From NCBI GenBank assembly GCA_028276215.1, contig JAPYWT010000005.1, positions 1 through 21,499 on the forward strand: a stretch of 21,499 nt of DNA, read 5' to 3'. Made by a program: the position numbers and the translations under genes. The stretch comes from Thermoflexus sp. (GTDB taxonomy: Bacteria > Chloroflexota > Anaerolineae > B4-G1 > DUEL01). The notes under the pieces are model-generated. The model made no database searches and was not told the origin of the DNA. It saw only the letters and a list, made by a program, of their open reading frames with translations. Below, piece by piece: positions 16,126-21,499 of the stretch (position 1 is the stretch's first letter; the number at the start of each line of letters is the position of its first letter).

Positions 16126-19100
16126 ATGCGCCTGCACCCGCTGGAGATTGCCAGCCGAATTCAGGAAGACTACGCCCGCTACCTGCAGACCATCTACTTC
16201 TTCCGCGACCCTGCCCTGCGCCGCCAGTTCCGGGAGGCCCTCTCGGCCCCCCACTTCCTGACCCGGGGCCCCATCCTGGAGGCCGCCGCCCCCTTCCGCC
16301 TGGGACGGTCGGTAGAACAGATGATCCAGGACGGCATCCTCCACCCGGGCTTCCGTACCCTCTGCTCCGACGCGCTCCCCCTGCACCGCCCCCTCTACCT
16401 CCACCAGGACCGGGCGATTGAGAAGATTGTCGCCGGGGGCCGGAACGTGGTGATCGCCACCGGGACGGGGAGCGGCAAAACCGAGGCTTTCCTGATCCCC
16501 ATCCTGGACCATCTCCTCCGGGAACAGGCGGCCGGCACGCTGGACCACCCGGGCGTCCGGGCCCTTCTCCTCTACCCGATGAACGCCCTGGCCAACGATC
16601 AGTTGCGGCGTCTGCGGCGGGTCCTGGGTTCCTTCCCGGCCATCACCTTCGGCCGCTACACCGGCGAGACGGAGGAAGAGGACGGGAGGGCCGAGACCCG
16701 CTTCCGGGACCAGTTCCCCGATGAGCCGCGCATCCCCAACGAGTTGCTCAGCCGGCGCCAACTGCGCGCCCGTCCTCCGCACATCCTCCTCACCAACTAC
16801 GCCATGCTGGAATACCTCCTCCTCCGCCCCCAGGACTGCGAGTTCTTTGACGGCGAGACCGGCCAGCACTGGCGCTTCATCGTCCTGGACGAGGCCCATA
16901 TCTACAGCGGCGCCGAAGGGATAGAGATCGCCATGCTGCTGCGCCGCCTGAAAGACCGCATCGTGCGGAGCGAACCCGGACGGCTGCGATGCATCGCCAC
17001 CAGCGCGACCCTGGGGCGCGGCCGGGAGGACTTCCCCGCCATTGCCCGCTTCGCCGCCGAGATTTTCGGGGAACGGTTTGAATGGGACGACAACGACCCG
17101 GCCCGCCAGGACGTCGTGGAGGCGGAGCGGGAGCCCGCGGCGGCGCTGGGCGAGCGCTGGGGCGAAGGCCCCCCCTCCCTTTACAGAGCCCTGGCCGACA
17201 CCCTGGAAGGGCAGACCTCCCTGGAAACCCTCTGCCGTCTGGCGCTGGGCGAAGGGGCCCCGGAGAACGTGGTGGACCAGGCCCGGCGAGAGGCGATGAC
17301 GTCCCGTCAGGAGGCAAACTCCCGCTTCCTGTACTTCCTCCTGCGTGGCGACGGCCGCCTCCACCGCCTGCGCAACGAACTCTCTCGCCCCCGCGACCTG
17401 GCCGAACTGGCACCGCTCCTGTTCCCGCAAGACCTCCAGGCCTCCGAGCACCTCATCCGGCTGGTAGACCTGGCCGTCCGGGCCCGTCCCGGTCGGGAGG
17501 AAGTCCCGCTGCTCCCCGCCCGTTACCACTTCTTCGCCCGCGCGCTGGAGGGAGCCTTCATCTGCCTGAACCAGGCAGCCCATCAGCCCGGTGGCCTTGC
17601 CGCAGGCAAACCGTTCCTCTTCCTCACCCGCCAGGAGCGATGCCCCCATTGCGGCGCCCGGGTCTTTGAACTGGCCGCCTGCCCCCGCTGCGGCACTGCC
17701 TACGTGGTGGGGCGCGAGTCCGGCGGATTCCTTCAGCAACCCACGCTGCAGGATGAGACGACCCCCTGGCTTTCCTATTACATCCTCACCGAAGGGGTAC
17801 CGCCGCCCGACGAAGACGAAGTGGTGGCCGCCGGACAGAGGCCGGAAGCGCTGGAAGAAGAGGGAGCCGAGCCGTATCTCCTGTGCGTGGGATGCGGCGC
17901 GCTGGCTCCGGCGGAGCGAGGACGCTCCACCTGCTCCTGCCCTCCGGAGACCGCCCGCGTGCGGGTGCATCGGGTCCAGCGGCGGCCCGACGCCCCCGCT
18001 CTCACCTTCTGCCTGGCCTGCGGAGCCCGCAGCCCCTCCGGCGTCGTCTACCGCTTCCTCACCAGCCGCGACGCGCCGGTCAGCGTCCTGGCGACCACCC
18101 TGTACCCGTTGATCCCGCCGGAAGAGGAAGAGCCCGCCCGCGACCTGCCCGGCGCCGGCCGCAAACTGCTCACCTTCTCCGACAACCGCCAGGACGCCGC
18201 CTTCTTCGCCCCCTACGTGGAGCGCACCTACAGCCGCATCCTCCGCCGTCGCCTCATCCTGAAGGCCCTGCTGGAGGACGAGGCGGGCCGGGAGGGCCGC
18301 CTGCGCCTGGACGACCTGGTCAGTCGGGTCCTGCGGCACGCCGAAGCCGCCAACCTCTTCACCCTGGAGCAGGGCTACGACGAGCGCCAGCGCCTCATCC
18401 GCACCTGGCTGATGCAGGAACTGATCGCGCTGGACCATCGCATCGGCCTGGAGGGGCTGGGCCTGATTGCCTTCCGCCCTGTCCGCCCGCCCCAGGGGGC
18501 CCCTCCGGCCCAACTCCTCCAGCCCCCCTGGAACCTCTCCCCGGAGGAGGCGTGGGGCCTGCTCTGGCTCCTCCTGGATAGCCTCCGGCGCCAGGGCGCG
18601 ATGACCTACCCGGAGGGAGTGGACCCCCGCGCTCCGGCCTTCGCCCCCCGGGCGAAGGAATTCTTCATCCGCGAACGGGAGGGGGACCCCCGGGCCGGCA
18701 TCTTCGGCTGGCTCCCCACTCGCGGCAGCAACCGACGGCTGGACTTCCTGCTCCGCCTGCTGGCCCGGACCTCTGACCTGGAAACGGGAGAACGGTCCCG
18801 GATTGTCCGGGAAACCCTTCAGGGCCTCTGGCGCCACCTCACCGCGCCCGGAAGCCCCTGGCAGCCCCACCTCCCCGCCGAGAACCGCCCCCGGGTGGGC
18901 GTCGTCCATCGGCTCAACTACCGCCTCTGGGAGTGGGTCCCCGTGGCCGACAGGACCCCCACCCTTTACCGCTGCAACCGCTGCCAGGCCGTCTCCCCGG
19001 TGAACCTGCGCGGCGTCTGCCCGACCTACGGCTGCGACGGGACCCTGGAACCTGTCCCGCCCGACGACCCGGTCTGGCGGGAAAACCACTACCGCCACCT

Positions 19101-21030
19101 CTACCTCCACCTCCTCCCCATCCCCCTGCAGGCCGAGGAGCACACCGCCCAGTGGCGGCCCGAGGAGGCGGGCAAAGTCCAGGACCGCTTCGCCCGCGGC
19201 GAGGTGAACCTGCTCAGTTGCTCCACCACCTTTGAACTGGGCGTGGACCTGGGCAGTCTGCAGGTGGTCCTGATGCGCAACGTCCCCCCCACCACCGCCA
19301 ACTATCTGCAGCGGGCCGGCCGGGCCGGGCGCCGGACCGACACAGCGGCCATCGTCCTCACCTTCGCCCAGCGCCGCTCCCACGACCTCAGCCACTTCAG
19401 CGACCCCACCCGCCTGGTAGCCGGCCACATCCACCCGCCCCTGGTGGCCGTGGAGAACGAGAAAATCGTCCGCCGCCACGTCCACTCCGTCCTCCTGGCC
19501 GCCTTCTTCCGCTGGGCCCGGGACGCCCACGGCCGCCTCTTCCGCACCGTGGGGGACTTCTTCGCCCCCGACTTCGGCCCCGGCGGCCCCGAACTCCTGC
19601 GGGCCTACGTCGCCCGCCGCCCGGAGGAAGTGACCGATGCCCTCTACCGCATCGTCCCCTCCCCCCTGCAGGACGAACTGGGTCTGCGGGACTGGGGGTG
19701 GCTCTCCCGACTGCTGAACGACCAGGGAGACGGCATCCTGGACCTGGCGGCGCGGGAAGTGACCGGCGACCTGGACCTCTACCAGAGACTGGAGCAGGAG
19801 GCCGCCGCCGGGCGGCAGTATCGGGACGCGGAGCGGTACGCCGAAGTGGCCCGCACCGTCCGGGGCCGGGAACTCCTGGGATTCCTGGGCTCCCGCAACG
19901 TCCTCCCCAAGTACGGCTTCCCCACCGACGTGGTGGAACTGCGCGTCGCCCACGTTCCGGACCGGGAGGCCGCGCGGGTGGAACTGCAACGAGACCTGCG
20001 CGTCGCCATCGCCGAGTACGCCCCGGGCGGGCAGGTGGTGGCCGCCAAACGGCTCTGGACCTGCGCGGGCATCTACCGGCCCCCGGGACGGAACTGGCAG
20101 GTCAAAGAGTACGCCGTCTGTCCGGAGTGCGGCCGTTACCACAGCGCGCCGGAGCAACTGCCCCAGCGGACCTGCACCGTCTGCGGCTCTCCCCTCTTCT
20201 CCGGCCGGCAGCGACTCTACGGCCGCTTCCTCATCCCCGAATTCGGCTTTCTGGCGGCCCGGGAGACCGCCGAGCCGGGGGAGGACCGCCCGGAGCGCTT
20301 CTACGCCACCCGCCCGTTCTTCGCCGAGTACGAGCGGGAACCGGAACCGTTTCGGCAGGTGGACGCCCTCTCCAGCCCCTCTGTCCGCGTCCTGGCCCGC
20401 TATTCCCGCTACGGCAAACTGGCCCTGGTCAACAACGGCCTGGCCGGACGGGGCTTCCGGGTCTGCACCCAATGCGGCTGGGCCGAACCGGCCCCCGCCC
20501 CAACGGCCCCGGACCGGCCCACCCGGCGGGAGCGGGACGCCGTCCACACCGACCCCCGCTCCGGCCGCCCCTGCAACGGCCAGATTCAGACCTGCCACCT
20601 GGGCCACGAATTCGTCACCGACGTCCTGGAACTCCGCTTCCAGGGACCGCTGGCCGGGTCCCCGGATCGGAGTTTGTGGCTCTCCGTCCTCTACGCCCTG
20701 CTGGAGGGGGCCAGCGAGGCGCTGGGCATCCCGCGCGAGGACCTCAACGGCACCCTCTACCCCTATCCCGACAGCCCCAGCCCGGCCCTGGTCCTCTTTG
20801 ACGACGTCCCCGGCGGCGCGGCGCTGGTGCAGCGGATTCTGGACGACCCCGTTCCCGTCTTCCGGGCCGCCTGGCGGCGGGTGGCCCGCTGCGAATGCGG
20901 CGAGGACACCAGTTGCTACCAGTGCCTGCGCAACTACTACAACCAGTTCTGCCACGACGACCTCCGCCGGGGCCCGGCGCGGGACTTCCTGGCCCGCACG
21001 TTGACAGATGCGGGGCAGAGGGTATACTAA
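16126..21030 (+). CDS. Giant DEAH helicase with multiple Cys clusters and DUF1998-type C-terminus
   Basis: The product is 1634 residues; ATG 16126 has AGGAGG (16114-16119) 6 nt upstream, an excellent start. The RecA1 lobe has LHQDRAIEKI, Walker A TGTGSGKT (112-119), LLYPMNALANDQ, DEAH (255-258) and SAT (293-295). The RecA2 lobe has FELGVDLGSLQVVL and QRAGRAGR (1062-1069). An unusually long insert between the lobes carries CxxC pairs at 506/509, 519/522, 587/590, 629/632 and 950/953. Further clusters lie at 1332-1353 and 1447-1450. The C-terminus has LVLFDDVPGG and a CEC...CYQC cluster (1589-1600), as in DUF1998 of YprA/MrfA helicases and DISARM DrmA/DrmB. It should be an ATP-driven nucleic-acid translocase. 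Its role in processing or excluding foreign DNA is inferred from context. The final codons contain a promoter for the next gene. Confidence 0.88.
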   Translation: MRLHPLEIASRIQEDYARYLQTIYFFRDPALRRQFREALSAPHFLTRGPILEAAAPFRLGRSVEQMIQDGILHPGFRTLCSDALPLHRPLYLHQDRAIEKIVAGGRNVVIATGTGSGKTEAFLIPILDHLLREQAAGTLDHPGVRALLLYPMNALANDQLRRLRRVLGSFPAITFGRYTGETEEEDGRAETRFRDQFPDEPRIPNELLSRRQLRARPPHILLTNYAMLEYLLLRPQDCEFFDGETGQHWRFIVLDEAHIYSGAEGIEIAMLLRRLKDRIVRSEPGRLRCIATSATLGRGREDFPAIARFAAEIFGERFEWDDNDPARQDVVEAEREPAAALGERWGEGPPSLYRALADTLEGQTSLETLCRLALGEGAPENVVDQARREAMTSRQEANSRFLYFLLRGDGRLHRLRNELSRPRDLAELAPLLFPQDLQASEHLIRLVDLAVRARPGREEVPLLPARYHFFARALEGAFICLNQAAHQPGGLAAGKPFLFLTRQERCPHCGARVFELAACPRCGTAYVVGRESGGFLQQPTLQDETTPWLSYYILTEGVPPPDEDEVVAAGQRPEALEEEGAEPYLLCVGCGALAPAERGRSTCSCPPETARVRVHRVQRRPDAPALTFCLACGARSPSGVVYRFLTSRDAPVSVLATTLYPLIPPEEEEPARDLPGAGRKLLTFSDNRQDAAFFAPYVERTYSRILRRRLILKALLEDEAGREGRLRLDDLVSRVLRHAEAANLFTLEQGYDERQRLIRTWLMQELIALDHRIGLEGLGLIAFRPVRPPQGAPPAQLLQPPWNLSPEEAWGLLWLLLDSLRRQGAMTYPEGVDPRAPAFAPRAKEFFIREREGDPRAGIFGWLPTRGSNRRLDFLLRLLARTSDLETGERSRIVRETLQGLWRHLTAPGSPWQPHLPAENRPRVGVVHRLNYRLWEWVPVADRTPTLYRCNRCQAVSPVNLRGVCPTYGCDGTLEPVPPDDPVWRENHYRHLYLHLLPIPLQAEEHTAQWRPEEAGKVQDRFARGEVNLLSCSTTFELGVDLGSLQVVLMRNVPPTTANYLQRAGRAGRRTDTAAIVLTFAQRRSHDLSHFSDPTRLVAGHIHPPLVAVENEKIVRRHVHSVLLAAFFRWARDAHGRLFRTVGDFFAPDFGPGGPELLRAYVARRPEEVTDALYRIVPSPLQDELGLRDWGWLSRLLNDQGDGILDLAAREVTGDLDLYQRLEQEAAAGRQYRDAERYAEVARTVRGRELLGFLGSRNVLPKYGFPTDVVELRVAHVPDREAARVELQRDLRVAIAEYAPGGQVVAAKRLWTCAGIYRPPGRNWQVKEYAVCPECGRYHSAPEQLPQRTCTVCGSPLFSGRQRLYGRFLIPEFGFLAARETAEPGEDRPERFYATRPFFAEYEREPEPFRQVDALSSPSVRVLARYSRYGKLALVNNGLAGRGFRVCTQCGWAEPAPAPTAPDRPTRRERDAVHTDPRSGRPCNGQIQTCHLGHEFVTDVLELRFQGPLAGSPDRSLWLSVLYALLEGASEALGIPREDLNGTLYPYPDSPSPALVLFDDVPGGAALVQRILDDPVPVFRAAWRRVARCECGEDTSCYQCLRNYYNQFCHDDLRRGPARDFLARTLTDAGQRVY
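21001..21028 (+). promoter_or_regulatory. Strong sigma70-type promoter inside the helicase 3' end
   Basis: A perfect -35 TTGACA (21001-21006) is separated by 16 bp from TATACT (21023-21028), one mismatch from the -10 consensus. The -10 overlaps the last codons of the helicase gene, just before its TAA. Transcription would start near 21035, about 230 nt before the methyltransferase start, so that gene may be expressed independently of the rest of the operon. Confidence 0.6.
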
Positions 21031-21049
21031 TTGCGGCAGTGCTTTTCAT

Positions 21050-21076
21050 CACAGAGACCGCAGAGTCCGCAGAGAA
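21050..21076 (+). repeat. Three 9-bp CRCAGAGNN units
   Basis: CACAGAGAC, CGCAGAGTC and CGCAGAGAA are contiguous. Similar CACAGAG runs recur between genes in many Chloroflexota-like genomes (recall). No gene is supported in 21031-21262. Confidence 0.7.
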
Positions 21077-21150
21077 TTAGAGTTCATCGGAAATGAGAGC
21101 GCAGCGCCTGGGTTAATGCCAAAATCCTGCAAGGAAAACCCATGCTCGTC

Positions 21151-21180
21151 CGCGTCCATCCGCGTTCATCCGCGTCCTAT
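21151..21180 (+). repeat. Three 10-bp CGCGTYCATC units
   Basis: CGCGTCCATC, CGCGTTCATC and CGCGTCCTAT are contiguous. The block is bracketed by the inverted pair TCGGAAAT (21087-21094) and ATTTCCGA (21179-21186), which could form a long-range hairpin or mark the ends of a small inserted repeat element. Confidence 0.7.
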
Positions 21181-21262
21181 TTCCGACGCTCGCAGGCCCA
21201 GGGAGGGTAACTCCCGTCAGCGCTGAATAGAGGTCTCTGCAGTTTATTTCCCGGAGGCACCC

Positions 21263-21499
21263 ATGCCCGACCAACCCCACCTCCCCACCCCACCCGCCGC
21301 CCCAGAGCCCGGGGCGCCCGAACCGACCGACCGGGAAGTCTACCGCCAGCGGCTGCGGGAGGCCCTGCGCGACTCCGCCTTCCGCGCCATTGAGGGCTTC
21401 CCCATCGGCTCCGACGAGGCCATCCTGGCCCTCTCCGACCCGCCCACCTACACCGCCTGTCCCAACCCCTTCCTCCCCGAAATCCTCCAGCGCTGGCGG
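21263..21499 (+). CDS. N-terminus of a probable DNA methyltransferase, 3' end outside window
   Basis: ATG 21263 is preceded by GGAGG (21253-21257) at 5 nt spacing, and 79 codons run to the window edge. After a Pro-rich start the sequence has YRQRLREALRD, then AIEGFPIGSDEAILALSDPP, then TYTACPNPFLPEIL. I recall this N-terminal signature, a (D/N)PP-Y-TACPNP motif, from large site-specific DNA methyltransferases whose SAM motif (FDGFCGTGMTG-like) comes a few hundred residues later. That part lies outside the window, so the catalytic call cannot be confirmed here. Placed directly after a helicase and BREX-like ATPases, it would mark self DNA, probably by adenine methylation. The strong promoter at 21001-21028 suggests it can be expressed first or separately, which would protect the host before the restricting genes act. 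Confidence 0.6.
   Translation, partial: MPDQPHLPTPPAAPEPGAPEPTDREVYRQRLREALRDSAFRAIEGFPIGSDEAILALSDPPTYTACPNPFLPEILQRWR

Noticed and set aside
14989..20955. Minus-strand open frame of 1988 codons
   Set aside because: It lies antisense to the helicase and the unknown protein. Its product is Gly/Ala/Val/Gln-rich without domains, and the frame is open only because of the high GC content of the real codons.
8003..21499. Calling the locus a canonical BREX type 3 system
   Set aside because: Only the BrxF-like and DUF6079 genes fit. The hallmark PglZ and a BrxHII-type helicase are not seen in the window, and a DUF1998 helicase is present instead.

Overview
The window looks like a piece of a high-GC bacterial chromosome. 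Chloroflexota (Anaerolineae-like) is my best guess. The reasons are Asp-box propeller proteins next to surface proteins with TPSPTST-type linkers, trypsin-ATPase and membrane-ATPase conflict proteins in tandem, and gene junctions filled with short tandem repeats. This rests on recognition of families and style, not on a marker gene. All credible intact genes are on the + strand; the very long minus-strand ORFs are high-GC shadows.

Region 1 (1-2761) is a surface pair of more moderate GC: a 5'-truncated beta-propeller of about ten Asp-box (BNR) repeats, followed without a gap by a signal-peptide / Pro-Thr linker / C-terminal-anchor protein.

Region 2 (2825-7593) holds two nucleotide-dependent conflict-type proteins with related ATPase modules. 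The first is an effector-associated domain plus trypsin-like protease plus P-loop ATPase, with an intact-looking His166/Asp211/Ser286 triad. The second is a multi-pass membrane domain plus ATPase that is split by an apparent frameshift near 5750-5770. It is preceded by five copies of a 60-bp repeat and has an AT-richer central segment.

Region 3 (7594-8002) is a gene-free boundary. It carries a decayed serine-recombinase fragment on the minus strand, four GTTTCAC heptamers, a good sigma70-type promoter and two strong hairpins in what would be the leader of the next operon.

Region 4 (8003-21499, running off the end) is the centrepiece: a very large multi-gene defence-type cassette. It encodes a small BrxF-like ATPase (BREX type 3 family), a 1236-aa DUF6079/BrxC-like P-loop ATPase, a 1213-aa protein I cannot assign, a 1634-aa DEAH helicase with many Cys clusters and a DUF1998-type C-terminus (YprA/MrfA and DISARM DrmA/DrmB relatives), and the N-terminus of a probable DNA methyltransferase. 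This BREX-like head joined to a DISARM-like helicase plus methylase suggests a hybrid or poorly described modification-linked antiphage system. No PglZ is inside the window, so calling it BREX would be premature. The methylase appears to have its own promoter (TTGACA, 16 bp, TATACT) embedded in the 3' end of the helicase gene. The cassette junctions with gaps carry different tandem repeats: a 21-bp hairpin repeat, a 7-bp CCCTGCG repeat, and 9/10-bp repeats.
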